Positions 1 through 9,462 of a DNA stretch of 64,000 nt are shown piece by piece. Below the pieces are notes generated by a model. The model was not told where the DNA came from. It was given only the letters and a program-made list of their open reading frames with translations, and searched no databases. Within the stretch, counting starts at the first letter, position 1; every line of letters starts with the position of its first letter. The position numbers were made by a program, and so were the translations under genes. The DNA is from Saccharopolyspora flava (GTDB lineage Bacteria; Actinomycetota; Actinomycetes; Mycobacteriales; Pseudonocardiaceae): the NCBI RefSeq assembly GCF_900116135.1, contig NZ_FOZX01000003.1, positions 434,001-498,000 on the forward strand, given 5' to 3'.

Positions 1-1725
1 GTGCTCCACGTGGTCGACCCCTTCCCGCCGGGCCCGGGACGGATCTGGCGGCGCGCCCAGTCGGATCTGCTGTGGATGAACTCCGCGGTCGCCGATGTCC
101 GGATATTCACCGGCCCGGACACGGCGCGCTGCGGTCCAGCCGGGATGGTCCCGACGTTCGAGGAGTGGCTGGGATCGGTCGCCCCGCACGAGCTGACCGA
201 TGAGTTCACCGAGCTGACCGGGCAGTCCTTCGCACCGCGGCCGCTGGTGGGCGCGTACTTCTCGTGGGTGTTCGAGCACGTCGTGGCCACCGCTCCGCCT
301 TCAGTGCGGGTGGTCGTGCACCGCACCCGCGCTATCGAACTCGACGATCACGCGGACGGACAGCTGGTGGTGCTGGGAGACGGGACCCGGCTGGTCGTGG
401 ACCAGGTGGTGCTGACGCAGGGCAACTTCGAGTCCGCGGCCACCGACGAGGAACGGGAGCTCGCCGGGTACGCCGAGCGTCACGGCTTGAGATACTTCCC
501 GTCGGGCTACTACGACGAGGACCGGCTGGCATCGCTTCCGGCCGGCGAACCGGTGCTGCTGCGCGGTTTCGGGCTGACCTTCATCGATTGCATGGCGCTG
601 CTGTGCGAGGGCCGGGGCGGCCGGTTCGAGCCGGATCCGGTGCACGGTCTGCGGTATCGGCCGTGCGGCCGGGAACCGGTGCTGCACGTGGGCTCGCGGC
701 GCGGTCTGCCGTATCGCGCCAAGTTCGGTTTCGAGAGCGAGGCCCCGCCGCTGCCGAGGTTCTTCACCGCCGAAGCCGCGCGGGCGATGGGGGTTCCGCT
801 GGAGTTCGATCGGGACCTGCTGCCTCTGGTCTCGAAGGAGACCGCGGCGGCCTACTACCACGAGTTCTTCCGTACCCGGCCGAACCGCGTGCGCTGCTCC
901 TGGCCGGACTTCGCCGCCGCTCTCGATGGCGTGGTCTGGGGCGGCCGGGAGTGGGACGAGCTGGTCGCCGACTGCGTGCCGGCACCGTCCGACCGGTTCT
1001 CCTGGGACCTGCTGGACCGCCACCTCACCGACCCGGGCCCCGATCTGCAGGCCGCGATCCGCACCCACGTCACCGACGACCTACGTCGTCGCGGCGACCC
1101 GGTGTTCAGCCCGGAACTGGCGGCGGTGCAGGGGTTGCTGTCGTCGGTGGGGGTGCTCATCGAGCTGGTGGAGGCCGAGGAACTGTCGGCTCGGTCTCTG
1201 GTGGTGGAGCTGGAGCACGGTTTCCTGCCGCTTCTGAGCTACATCAGCAGCGGGCCGCCGCCACGCCGTTTGTCGGAGCTGCTCGCCCTATCCCGCGCCG
1301 GGGTGGTCCACTTCCTCGGCCCCGGTACCCGGGTTCGCGCCGAGGACGGTATCTTCCGCGCCACGAGCGCGTTCACGTCCGAGCCGGTTCAGGCGCGCGT
1401 GCTGGTCGAGTCGCGGCTGCGCACGCCGTCGCTGCTGGACACCTCCGACGAGCTGCTGCGTCGGCTTCGGGAAGCCGGTGAGTGCACCCCGCAGACCCAC
1501 CTCGACGGCGACGGCACCGAGCACACCACCGGTAAGATCAGCGTCCGCGCGGGCGACCACCGGCTGCTGCGATCCGACGGCACCGCGCACCCGAATCGCT
1601 TCGCCATCGGCCCCTACGTCGCCGGCATTCACACTCCCACCAGCGGCCCCGGCGCCTCCGGCTTCTTCGCCGGCAGCGATCTCCTCGCCCGCACCGCCCT
1701 CGAACCACTAGTACCCGCGCACTAG
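1..1725 (+). CDS. FAD/NAD(P)-binding protein, 5'-truncated by the window edge
   Basis: The reading frame is open from base 1 and ends at a TAG at 1723-1725, giving at least 574 residues. The sequence starts with HVVDPFPPGPG and has no GxGxxG dinucleotide-binding motif, so the N-terminal Rossmann segment probably lies outside the window and base 1 is unlikely to be the true start. The visible part resembles the FAD-NAD(P)-binding family found in actinomycetes (NAD_binding_9 type): 'VVLTQGNFES' around residue 140, 'LLRGFGLTFIDCMALL' near 190, and a C-terminal 'RFAIGPYVAGIHTPTSGPGASGFF' type segment typical of flavin-dependent oxidases. The substrate cannot be deduced. Downstream lies a strong inverted repeat and then a convergent gene. 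Confidence 0.7.
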   Translation: MLHVVDPFPPGPGRIWRRAQSDLLWMNSAVADVRIFTGPDTARCGPAGMVPTFEEWLGSVAPHELTDEFTELTGQSFAPRPLVGAYFSWVFEHVVATAPPSVRVVVHRTRAIELDDHADGQLVVLGDGTRLVVDQVVLTQGNFESAATDEERELAGYAERHGLRYFPSGYYDEDRLASLPAGEPVLLRGFGLTFIDCMALLCEGRGGRFEPDPVHGLRYRPCGREPVLHVGSRRGLPYRAKFGFESEAPPLPRFFTAEAARAMGVPLEFDRDLLPLVSKETAAAYYHEFFRTRPNRVRCSWPDFAAALDGVVWGGREWDELVADCVPAPSDRFSWDLLDRHLTDPGPDLQAAIRTHVTDDLRRRGDPVFSPELAAVQGLLSSVGVLIELVEAEELSARSLVVELEHGFLPLLSYISSGPPPRRLSELLALSRAGVVHFLGPGTRVRAEDGIFRATSAFTSEPVQARVLVESRLRTPSLLDTSDELLRRLREAGECTPQTHLDGDGTEHTTGKISVRAGDHRLLRSDGTAHPNRFAIGPYVAGIHTPTSGPGASGFFAGSDLLARTALEPLVPAH

Positions 1726-1784
1726 ATCCACCGCTCCGCCCCGGCGGAGAGAAGCCGCACCCCGGATCATCCCAAGGCTAACGC

Positions 1785-1830
1785 CGAAAACCCCGGTTTT
1801 CGCGGGGCGAAAACCGGGGTTTTGGGGTGT
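1785..1830. repeat. Two 23-bp palindromic repeat units forming a bidirectional terminator-like hairpin
   Basis: Two adjacent units (1785-1807 and 1808-1830) carry the core AAAACCCCGGTTTT or its complement. They form a perfect 17-bp inverted repeat: arms 1787-1803 and 1807-1823, loop GGG. The right arm ends in TTTT and the left arm starts with AAAA, so the hairpin could stop transcription from both convergent neighbours. Units of the same design occur at 16419, 18380 and 28114. Confidence 0.8.
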
Positions 1831-1834
1831 GGGG

Positions 1835-4800
1835 TCAGGAGAGGTGGGAGGTGATGGCGTTGATGATGCTGGGGCGGAGTTCGGCGGCGGTGACGATGGC
1901 GTCGACCGAGCCGACTTCGACTGCGCGCTGGATGCTGTGGACGCGGTCGAACTCGGCGGCGACCTCGCTGAGCTTCTCGGCGCGGACCTCGGCGCGCACG
2001 TCGGCGAGCTTGAGGCTCTGCGCCGCGCGTTCCGGGCCTTCGGCGTTGGCGACGAGCTCGTCGAGCTCGCGGACCCGGGGGTCGTTGGCCGTGCGCTCGT
2101 TGACGTCACCGGCGAAGACCACCGCCGCAGCCGGGGCGCCGCCGATGACCGAGGCGTAGGAGCCCTCGACGGCCAGGACCGTCATGTTCGGGTTCAACGC
2201 CTTGGAGAACACCACGAACGCGCCGCCGTGGTAGCGGGAGATCACGCAGAACACGATCGGGCCGTCGAAGTTGACGATGGCGCGGCCGATCTCGGCGCCG
2301 TACTCCAGCTGCAGCTTGCGCATCGACTCCGGGGAGCCGTCGAAGCCGGACAGGTTCGCCAGCACCACCAGCGGCCGGTTCCCGCTGGCCGCGTTGATCG
2401 CGCGCGCCACCTTCTTCGAAGAGCGCGGGAACAGCGTGCCCGAGGTGTAGGTGTCCGGGCCGTCGGTGGGCGGGAACCCGCGGCGGGCCACCGACTGCGA
2501 CTCGATGCCCAGCAGGCACACCGGCTGTCCGCCCAGGTGGGCGTCCTGCACGACGGCGGTGTCGGCGTCGGCCATGCCCGCCCAGCGCTCCAGCACCTCG
2601 TGGTCCTGGTCGGCGACCGCGCGCATCACGGTGCGGATGTCGAAGGACTTCTTGCGGTCCGGGTTGGCGGTGGTGGAGAAGATCTCGCCCACCGTGGTGA
2701 AGTCGCTGCCGGCCAGCTCGTGCGGGAAGTCCGAGATATCGCGGTCGCTCGGGTCGCTGGTGCCCGCGCTGCGCGGCCCGGACTCGCCGGGGGCGATGTA
2801 GGTGTGCTCGTAGTGCGCCATGAGCACCTCGGCTGCGGCGCCCAGGTTCGGCGCCCAGTACTGCGCCTGACCGTTCGGCCCCATGACGCGGTCGTAGCCG
2901 CCGATGCCGAAGTTGTCCTCGGCCGAGACACCACCGGAGAAGTCCAGCGACTGCTTGCCGGTGAGCACCATCGCCGAATCCGGCGTCATCACCAGGATCC
3001 CCTTGGTGTGCATCAACATCGTGGCCTCGGCGTTCCAGTACGGCTGGGCGCCCACGTTGATCCCGGCCACCACGACGTTGATCTCACCGCCGTCCTGGGT
3101 GAACCGCACGATGCGCTTGAGCGCGGCGGCGACCCAGTCCATGTTCTCGGTGCCCGACGACATGGAGATGCGCGCACCGGCCGACAGCGCGAACCACTCC
3201 AGCGGGACGCCCATCGACTCGGCCAGGTCGATCGCCGCGATCACCCGCGCGCACTCCGGCTCCGACAGCGCGCCCAGCGCCTTGGTCGGATCACCCAGCA
3301 GCACAACGCGTTTCACGCCCTCGGGGTGCAGGTCCGTCGGCGTGCTGACGACACCGGCGACGATCGCCGCCGAGTTCTGGCCCTTCGGCCGGTCCACCGG
3401 GACCAGGGCACCGGAGTCGTCCAGGTCGTGCTCGACGAACGAACCCGAGGCGCCGGCGAGCATCCCGGTCAGCTCGTAGGGGTAGACCGTGCCGCGGTTC
3501 TCGGCCCGCAGCACCTTCTGCCGGTAGCTGTCCAGCGGCTTGATCGGCTCGGTGGAGGGCTCTTCGACCGAGATGTGCACGCCCGAACCGGGTTTCGACC
3601 CGATCCGCACCGCGACCTCGGCGAGCTCGCCGGTGTCGGCGTCGCGCTGCCGCACCAGGAACAGCACCTCTTCCAGCCCGGCCCCGGCCGCGGTCGGCAG
3701 CACGCGCTGGGCGACCACGTCGAGCTCGTCGAGCGACAGCTCGTTCGGCGGCCAGACGTAGACGACGATCCGGTTGGTCCCGGCGCGCTTCTTGGACTTG
3801 GGCTTCTGCGCCTTGCGGATCGCGTCGAGGCAGGCGGTGAGCACGCCTTCGGCGGCGGGCAGGGCGACGAGCCTGCCGTCCTCCTCCCGCAGCGGGGTGA
3901 GGTCCCGCACCTGGGCCAGCGCCACCAGCCGCTCGTCGGCGGGGTTCTCCGGCGCCACGCAGCGGAACAGGTAGACCTCCTCGTCGGAGGAGGGCAGGCG
4001 GGTCAGGTCGAACTCGCGCAGCCGCTCCAGCTGCATCCGCTCGGCGATCAGCGGGTGCAGGCCGCGGATCAGCCGTTCCTCGGCGAAGCCGTCGACGGAG
4101 GGCCGGAACGTGAAGTGGTGGTGCATCACGGCGCCGCTGGGACCGGCCACGGTGGTGGTGATCCGGTTGACGGCGGCGGGAAGCGGCTGCGCGGCGAGCA
4201 CCTCGCCGAGGCGGGCGGCCATGGCGTCGGTGTCGTCGGGCTGGCCGTCCCACACCAGGTAGACGTCGGCGACCAGGTCACCGTCGGCGGCCAGCTCGCC
4301 GATGGCGCGCACGACGTCGGGCAGCGCGGCGAAGTCCACCGCGGTGCTCACCACGCGCGATCCGGCGCTGCGGTGCTCGGCGCTGACGAAGGTGCAGCCT
4401 GCGGCCTCGAAGGCACGGACCTCGTCGAGCTCCCGGTTGCCGTAGTAGCGGCGGGCCAGGACCTCCAGCAGCGGCGCCGGGTCGGTGCCCGGGCGGCCGA
4501 TGCGCTGGCCGACGAGGCGGACCAGCGGTTCGGCGCTGGCGACCATCGCCGAGATGCGCTCGGCGCGGTCCGGCGCGGCCGGGTTCTCGTCGAGGTGCCG
4601 CAGGTGCTTGCGCACGCCCGCGTAGACCTCGGCGCGCTGGCGGCGCAGCATCGGCTGCGCGAACCAGCGGAACGCCACGGTGCGGGCCAGGTCGCACAGC
4701 GCGGGGAAGCGGACCTGGGTGGCGGCGACCAGGTGTTCCAGGGCGAGCCCGGCGGCCTGGCGCTGCGCGCCGGACGGCGGGGCCTCGGCCAGCCACTGCC

Positions 4801-7315
4801 GCAGCAGCGTGGCCACGGCCGCCTCGTCGGAGGAGGCGCGCTGCTGGGCGAGGAAGATCCGGAACACGGCTTCTTCCAGCTCAGGAGTGCGGTCGAGCTC
4901 GGTGACCCCGTAGTGGCCGAGCACCCGGGTCAGGCGTCCCTGGAAGGTCTCGGACAGCCCGGCGCGCTCGACGTCGAGGCTCTGCAGGTAGGTGTGGAAG
5001 TACTCGCGCGGGCTGTGCACCCGGGAGTCGGCGGCGGTCTCCTCGCCGACCGGCCGGTTGCGGCTGAGCTCGGAGAGGTCGGCGAACACGCCCAGCAGCT
5101 CGATCTCCTCGTCCAGCGGGCGCTTTCCCGCCTCGACGAGCTCTTCGCGGGCGCGGAGGTAGTCGTTGAGGACGCGGCGCTCGTCCTGCGGGTCGACGTC
5201 GAAGCCGAGCAGCATGCTGCGCAGGTCCTGCCGGTTGCGCTCGGCGCGTTCGGCGGCGGTGAGTCCGTCGGGGGCGCTGGGCAGTGCGAGGTCGGCGGTG
5301 TCCTCGCTGGTCTGCTCGGCGGTCTCCTCGCCGTCGCCGAGCGGTTCCAGCCGCAGCAGCGGGGCACCGGTCTCGACCTGACTTCCGGTGCGCACCAGGC
5401 ATTCCCGCAGCTTCGCGCGGAACGGGGCGCGCAGCACGGTCTCCATCTTCATGCTCTCCAGCACCAGGACCGGAGCGCCTTCCTCGACCTCGGCGCCGAC
5501 CTCCAGCGGGGTGGCGACGACCAGCGCGGGGGCCGGGGCGCGCAGCACGCCACCCTCGTCGCGGCTGACCCGGTGGGCCACGCCGTCGACCTCGGCCAGG
5601 CACACCGGCCCGTGGGTGTCGGTGACGACGCGGAACCGCTGGCCGTTGACGTTGAGCTGGCGGACGTGCGAGTCGAACCGCTCGACCTCGACGTCGGCGG
5701 TGTGCACGGCGGCGCCGCTGCTCGCGCTGATGCCGATGCGGAACCGCTCGTGCCCGATGCGGGCGACCTGCACGCGGTAGCCGACGCCGCGCAGCTTGAA
5801 CTCCAGGGGCCGTCCGCTCTCGTGCTGGGCCTGCGGGCGGCCGCCGTGCGCGGCGGCGAGGAACCGCTGCCGCTCGACGAGCTCGGCGTCCTCGTAGGCC
5901 TCGATGCCGGCGGCGGCCAGGGCGATCGCGGAGTGCCGGTGGGCCTGGAGGTCGCCTTCGGCGCGGACGCGGTCGATCCAGCCGGTGTCGGCGGAGCCGT
6001 CGATGACCTCGGGGCGATCGAGCAGGTCGAGCACGAAGCTCTTGTTGGTGGCGCCGCCGGAGACGATGACGGTGGTCTGCGCCATCGCGCGCCGCAGCCT
6101 GCCCAGGGCCTCGTCGCGGTCGCGACCGACGGCGATGATCTTGGCGATCATGGAGTCGAAGTCGGCGGGGATGCTGTCGCCCTCGCCGACGCCGGTGTCG
6201 ACGCGGATGCCCGGGCCTGCGGGGAAGTCGAGGCGGACGATCTTGCCGGGCGAGGGCGCGAAGTCGCGCTCGGGGTCCTCGGCGTTGAGCCGCGCCTCGA
6301 TCGCGTGGCCGGACTCGGCGGGCGGCTCGCCCTCCAGCTTGCCGCCGGAGGCGACGTGCAGCTGGGCCTTGACCAGGTCGATACCGGTGGTGGCCTCGGT
6401 GATCGGGTGCTCGACCTGCAACCGGGTGTTGACCTCGAGGAACGCGAACAGCCGCTCGCCCGGGTGGTACAGGAACTCGACCGTGCAGGCGCCGCGGTAG
6501 TCGACCGCCACGGCCAGGCGCTCGGCGGAGGCCTTGAGCTCGCGGGCCTGCTCGGCGGTGAGCACCGGGGACGCGGATTCTTCGATGATCTTCTGGTTGC
6601 GGCGCTGCACCGAGCAGTCCCGCACGCCCAGCGCCCACGCGGTGCCCTGGCCGTCGGCGATGACCTGCACCTCGACGTGCCGAGCCCCGGTGACCAGGCG
6701 TTCCAGGAACACCGCGCCGGAACCGAAGGCCCGCTCGGCCTCCAGCCGGGTCCGCTCGTAGGCCTCGGTCAGCTCGGTCTCGTCGTGGATCACGCGGATG
6801 CCGCGCCCGCCGCCACCGGCGGTGGCCTTGAGCATCAGCGGGTAGCCGATCTCACCGGCGCTGCGGATCGCGGAGTCGAGGTCGGCGACCTCGCCGCGGC
6901 TCCACGGCGCCACCGGCACGCCGACCTCCTCGGCGATGAGCTTGGCGCCGATCTTGTCGCCGAGCTTGCGCATCGCCTCGGCGCTGGGGCCGATGAAGGT
7001 CACGCCCAGCTTGTCGCAGAGCTCGGCGAACGCCGGGTCCTCGGCGACGAAGCCCCAGCCGACCCACGCGGCGTCGGCACCGGTCTCGGTCAGGGCGCGC
7101 TCCAGCACCGCCATGTCCAGGTAGGGCCGGTCGCGGGCCAGGCCCAGGTCGTAGGTCACGTCGGCCTCGCGGACGAAGGCGGCCGCGCGGTCGGCGTCGG
7201 TGTGCAGCGCGACGGTCTCGATCCGGTCGCCGGTTTCCGCCTCGACCTCCCGCACAGCATGAATCAGCCGCATCGCGGCTTCCCCGCGGTTGACGATCGC
7301 CACACGACGGAACAC
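1835..7315 (-). CDS. Single-chain biotin-dependent acyl-CoA carboxylase (biotin carboxylase + BCCP + carboxyltransferase)
   Basis: This 1826-residue protein fuses all parts of an acyl-CoA carboxylase. The N-terminal third is biotin carboxylase: a pre-ATP-grasp domain starting 'RRVAIVNRGEAAMR', an ATP-grasp domain with the glycine-rich loop 'KATAGGGGRGIR' and the 'EVNTRLQVEHPITE' signature, then the C-terminal BC domain to about residue 445. A biotinyl domain with 'LESMKMETV' puts the biotin-accepting lysine near residue 622. A long central linker follows, and the last ~500 residues are a carboxyltransferase with both halves. The architecture matches the large single-chain acetyl-, propionyl- or long-chain acyl-CoA carboxylases of actinobacteria. 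The exact acyl-CoA cannot be read from sequence. The GTG start at 7313-7315 is preceded by TAGGAGGT at good spacing. The gene is monocistronic and divergent from the next gene. Confidence 0.93.
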   Translation of the reverse strand: MFRRVAIVNRGEAAMRLIHAVREVEAETGDRIETVALHTDADRAAAFVREADVTYDLGLARDRPYLDMAVLERALTETGADAAWVGWGFVAEDPAFAELCDKLGVTFIGPSAEAMRKLGDKIGAKLIAEEVGVPVAPWSRGEVADLDSAIRSAGEIGYPLMLKATAGGGGRGIRVIHDETELTEAYERTRLEAERAFGSGAVFLERLVTGARHVEVQVIADGQGTAWALGVRDCSVQRRNQKIIEESASPVLTAEQARELKASAERLAVAVDYRGACTVEFLYHPGERLFAFLEVNTRLQVEHPITEATTGIDLVKAQLHVASGGKLEGEPPAESGHAIEARLNAEDPERDFAPSPGKIVRLDFPAGPGIRVDTGVGEGDSIPADFDSMIAKIIAVGRDRDEALGRLRRAMAQTTVIVSGGATNKSFVLDLLDRPEVIDGSADTGWIDRVRAEGDLQAHRHSAIALAAAGIEAYEDAELVERQRFLAAAHGGRPQAQHESGRPLEFKLRGVGYRVQVARIGHERFRIGISASSGAAVHTADVEVERFDSHVRQLNVNGQRFRVVTDTHGPVCLAEVDGVAHRVSRDEGGVLRAPAPALVVATPLEVGAEVEEGAPVLVLESMKMETVLRAPFRAKLRECLVRTGSQVETGAPLLRLEPLGDGEETAEQTSEDTADLALPSAPDGLTAAERAERNRQDLRSMLLGFDVDPQDERRVLNDYLRAREELVEAGKRPLDEEIELLGVFADLSELSRNRPVGEETAADSRVHSPREYFHTYLQSLDVERAGLSETFQGRLTRVLGHYGVTELDRTPELEEAVFRIFLAQQRASSDEAAVATLLRQWLAEAPPSGAQRQAAGLALEHLVAATQVRFPALCDLARTVAFRWFAQPMLRRQRAEVYAGVRKHLRHLDENPAAPDRAERISAMVASAEPLVRLVGQRIGRPGTDPAPLLEVLARRYYGNRELDEVRAFEAAGCTFVSAEHRSAGSRVVSTAVDFAALPDVVRAIGELAADGDLVADVYLVWDGQPDDTDAMAARLGEVLAAQPLPAAVNRITTTVAGPSGAVMHHHFTFRPSVDGFAEERLIRGLHPLIAERMQLERLREFDLTRLPSSDEEVYLFRCVAPENPADERLVALAQVRDLTPLREEDGRLVALPAAEGVLTACLDAIRKAQKPKSKKRAGTNRIVVYVWPPNELSLDELDVVAQRVLPTAAGAGLEEVLFLVRQRDADTGELAEVAVRIGSKPGSGVHISVEEPSTEPIKPLDSYRQKVLRAENRGTVYPYELTGMLAGASGSFVEHDLDDSGALVPVDRPKGQNSAAIVAGVVSTPTDLHPEGVKRVVLLGDPTKALGALSEPECARVIAAIDLAESMGVPLEWFALSAGARISMSSGTENMDWVAAALKRIVRFTQDGGEINVVVAGINVGAQPYWNAEATMLMHTKGILVMTPDSAMVLTGKQSLDFSGGVSAEDNFGIGGYDRVMGPNGQAQYWAPNLGAAAEVLMAHYEHTYIAPGESGPRSAGTSDPSDRDISDFPHELAGSDFTTVGEIFSTTANPDRKKSFDIRTVMRAVADQDHEVLERWAGMADADTAVVQDAHLGGQPVCLLGIESQSVARRGFPPTDGPDTYTSGTLFPRSSKKVARAINAASGNRPLVVLANLSGFDGSPESMRKLQLEYGAEIGRAIVNFDGPIVFCVISRYHGGAFVVFSKALNPNMTVLAVEGSYASVIGGAPAAAVVFAGDVNERTANDPRVRELDELVANAEGPERAAQSLKLADVRAEVRAEKLSEVAAEFDRVHSIQRAVEVGSVDAIVTAAELRPSIINAITSHLS

Positions 7316-7381
7316 CGACCAGACCTCCTAAGCTCATCGCGGGAGCAGCCGCTCCCGACCTTCAAGAACACCCTCCCGGTT

Positions 7382-7408
7382 ACCGGCTAGTAGGGATATG
7401 TAGCCGGT
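7382..7408. promoter_or_regulatory. Inverted repeat in the divergent promoter region upstream of the carboxylase
   Basis: ACCGGCTA (7382-7389) and TAGCCGGT (7401-7408) form a perfect 8-bp inverted repeat with an 11-bp spacer, 67 bp upstream of the carboxylase start and 143 bp upstream of the rightward gene. Position and symmetry fit an operator for a dimeric regulator. No regulator family can be assigned, and chance occurrence is possible. Confidence 0.3.
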
Positions 7409-7550
7409 GCCGCGCGGTGGGGCCGAAATTTAGTCGGGACCCACCAAACGGGAGGTCGCCCGGGCACCTCGCCGAAGCCGATCGGGGACACTCGGAGCAC
7501 GCGCGCAGTGCCGTTTGCCCGGACGGGCGCGGCACCTTTCGGAGGAGCAG

Positions 7551-8477
7551 ATGGCGTTCACCCCGCAGACCTGGCCGGGCCGGGTCATCCCGGCCGACCG
7601 GGAGCAGGCCGAGCTGGCCACCCGCAAGCTCTTCGGCGAGCTCTTCCCCGGCCACCCGGTGACCTCCCAGGCGATCGCGATCCTCAACCGCTGGTTCGAC
7701 GCCGGCTGGTGCGTGGACGCGATCAAGGTCGCGCTGGACAACCTCCCGGAGGGCCGGGAGGGCTTCCAGCCCAGGCGCGGCGACCAGGAGTCGCCGGAGG
7801 ACTTCCTGGTGCGGCGCCTGCGCAAGTGGTTCCGCGAGGAGGACGACGACTTCGAGCGCAACGCCCGGCTGGCCCCGCCGCGCGCCGGGCAGTCGCTGGA
7901 CATGCACCTGCGCCTCAAGCGCCAGCAGCAGATCAACGACGGTCTGGTGTCCCGGCCCCGGCGGCTGACGGAGGCCGGGCAACAGGCTCGCAGGCAGGTG
8001 CGGGAGCGCGCGGGCAAGGGGCGGCCGGACCCGATCGCCCGGGCGCGCGCCCGCGACGCGCGGGTGCAGCAGGCGCTGGACGCCCTGGCCGTCGACGTGC
8101 CCCCGGCCCACGCCGGAGAGGGCGAGAACGCTCCCGACGACCGCCGCGACTCGCAGCTGGTCGCCGCCTACGCCGCCCGCACCGCGACGGTCCGGCACGA
8201 CCCGACCGTCCGCCGCATCCTCGCGCGCCTCACCGAGGAACGCCGCCGCCCCAACGCCCAGGAGACGATCATCCTGCGCCGCGCGGTCCGCGCCGCCCAG
8301 CAGCGCGCCTCGCTCGGCACCCTCGCCGCGGCCACCGCCGACGCGACCAACGAGGTCCTCAACCCCGACGCGCAGCGCATCCTCACCTACCTCGACCACG
8401 CGCTGAACTCGGGGCTCACCCTCGACCAGACCCTCGCGCTCATGCACACCCAGGTCGACACCCTCGACACCCCCTGA
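7551..8477 (+). CDS. Hypothetical arginine-rich protein of unknown function
   Basis: I do not recognise this 308-residue protein. The start ATG at 7551 is chosen because GGAGGAG sits just upstream; an in-frame GTG or ATG further left lacks such a site. The first 100 residues read like a small helical fold ('LFGELFPGHPVTSQAIAILNRWFDAGW', 'ALDNLPEGREGF', 'VRRLRKWFREED'). The remainder is strongly charged and rich in Arg, Ala and Gln, with long predicted helices, no signal peptide and no membrane segment. Codon usage is normal for the window, so it is probably an expressed cytoplasmic protein. It stands alone between the divergent carboxylase and the following membrane protein gene. Confidence 0.7.
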   Translation: MAFTPQTWPGRVIPADREQAELATRKLFGELFPGHPVTSQAIAILNRWFDAGWCVDAIKVALDNLPEGREGFQPRRGDQESPEDFLVRRLRKWFREEDDDFERNARLAPPRAGQSLDMHLRLKRQQQINDGLVSRPRRLTEAGQQARRQVRERAGKGRPDPIARARARDARVQQALDALAVDVPPAHAGEGENAPDDRRDSQLVAAYAARTATVRHDPTVRRILARLTEERRRPNAQETIILRRAVRAAQQRASLGTLAAATADATNEVLNPDAQRILTYLDHALNSGLTLDQTLALMHTQVDTLDTP

Positions 8478-8622
8478 GCCGTTCGCCGGATCACTCGTTC
8501 GGCCGAGCGGCGGCGGAGAAGTTCTCCCGAATACGAACGCGTTCCACCATTTCGCGTACGGGACACCATGTCCGGACGGTAATGTCGCGACCTCGAAGAG
8601 TAACCCCCTGAAGGAAGAGGTC

Positions 8623-9378
8623 ATGACGACTCCGGCTTACACGCCTCCCTCCGCTCCGGTGCAGCCTCGCAACGGAATGGGAACCGCCGCACTGGTTCTG
8701 GGCATCATCGCCCTGCTGCTGGCCTGGATCCCGCTCATCGGTTTCATCGGATTCATCCTGGGCGCGCTCGCGATCGTTCTGGGGATCATCGGCATCGTGC
8801 GCGCCCGCAAGGGGCGTGCGACCAACCTCGCCGTCGCGGCCGTCGGCACCGGGTTGGGCGCCGTGGCGTTCGTCCTCAGCACGGTGGTGTTCGGGTTGTT
8901 CGCCACGGCGGTCAACGACCAGATCAACGCTCCCGGAAGCGTCGTCGGCACCGGCATCACGCCCGGCTCGCCGCCCGCCGTACCGGGCACGCCGCCGACC
9001 GTCGCGTTCGGGCAGGGCCACACCTGGGGCGGCGGCGAGACCATCGCGATCTCCGCTCCCCGGGAGTTCACCCCGGACAACCCGTTCCTGCAGGCGTCTT
9101 CGGGCAAGCGGTTCGCGGCCGTGGACGTCACCGTCCACAACGGATCCAGCCGGCCGTACCAGGTGATGATGGCGCAGCTGACCGCTCAGCACTCCGGCCG
9201 CGTCGCGCAGGAGAACTACACCGCGGGCGATCCGCTGCCCAACACCGAGGTCCCGCCGGGTGGCGAGACGACCTTCACCAAGGTCTGGGAAGTCGACGAG
9301 CAGCCCGGCGAGCTCCAGGTCTCGGTCAAGCCGAACCCCGTCGCGGGCCAGACGGTGTTCTTCAATGGCGAGTTCTGA
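8623..9378 (+). CDS. DUF4190/DUF4352 domain membrane-anchored protein
   Basis: The 251-residue protein starts with a short Pro-rich cytoplasmic tail, then two hydrophobic hairpin segments ('GTAALVLGIIALLLAWIPLIG', 'FILGALAIVLGIIGIVRARKGR') and a third membrane helix around residues 75-97. This is the DUF4190-type module common in actinobacterial surface proteins. The extracytoplasmic C-terminal half (about 120-251) resembles the DUF4352 immunoglobulin-like fold: 'KRFAAVDVTVHNGSSRPY', 'NTEVPPGGETTFTKVWEVD'. The role is unknown; such proteins are often lipoprotein-like cell-envelope factors. GGAAGAGG precedes the ATG. A perfect 36-bp palindrome follows the stop codon. Confidence 0.82.
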   Translation: MTTPAYTPPSAPVQPRNGMGTAALVLGIIALLLAWIPLIGFIGFILGALAIVLGIIGIVRARKGRATNLAVAAVGTGLGAVAFVLSTVVFGLFATAVNDQINAPGSVVGTGITPGSPPAVPGTPPTVAFGQGHTWGGGETIAISAPREFTPDNPFLQASSGKRFAAVDVTVHNGSSRPYQVMMAQLTAQHSGRVAQENYTAGDPLPNTEVPPGGETTFTKVWEVDEQPGELQVSVKPNPVAGQTVFFNGEF

Positions 9379-9394
9379 TCCCACGCCTCACCCT

Positions 9395-9430
9395 GGGTGG
9401 GGGAAGTTTTCATGAAAACTTCCCCCACCC
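9395..9430. repeat. Perfect 36-bp palindrome, core AAGTTTTCATGAAAACTT, terminator-like
   Basis: Bases 9395-9412 are the exact reverse complement of 9413-9430: a G-rich run, then AAGTTTTCA / TGAAAACTT, then the C-rich complement. It lies between two convergent genes (stops at 9378 and 9463), where a bidirectional terminator is expected. The same core lies at 15909-15950 and repeatedly inside the coding sequence at 34839-35108. Confidence 0.8.
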
Positions 9431-9462
9431 GGGAGAACGAATCCTCAGCGCAGCACGGGGTT

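Noticed and set aside
1829-7390. 1853-codon open frame on the plus strand opposite the carboxylase
   Set aside because: It is the antisense shadow of a clearly recognisable carboxylase; its product is Gly/Asp/His-biased with no known domain, as expected for antisense of high-GC genes.
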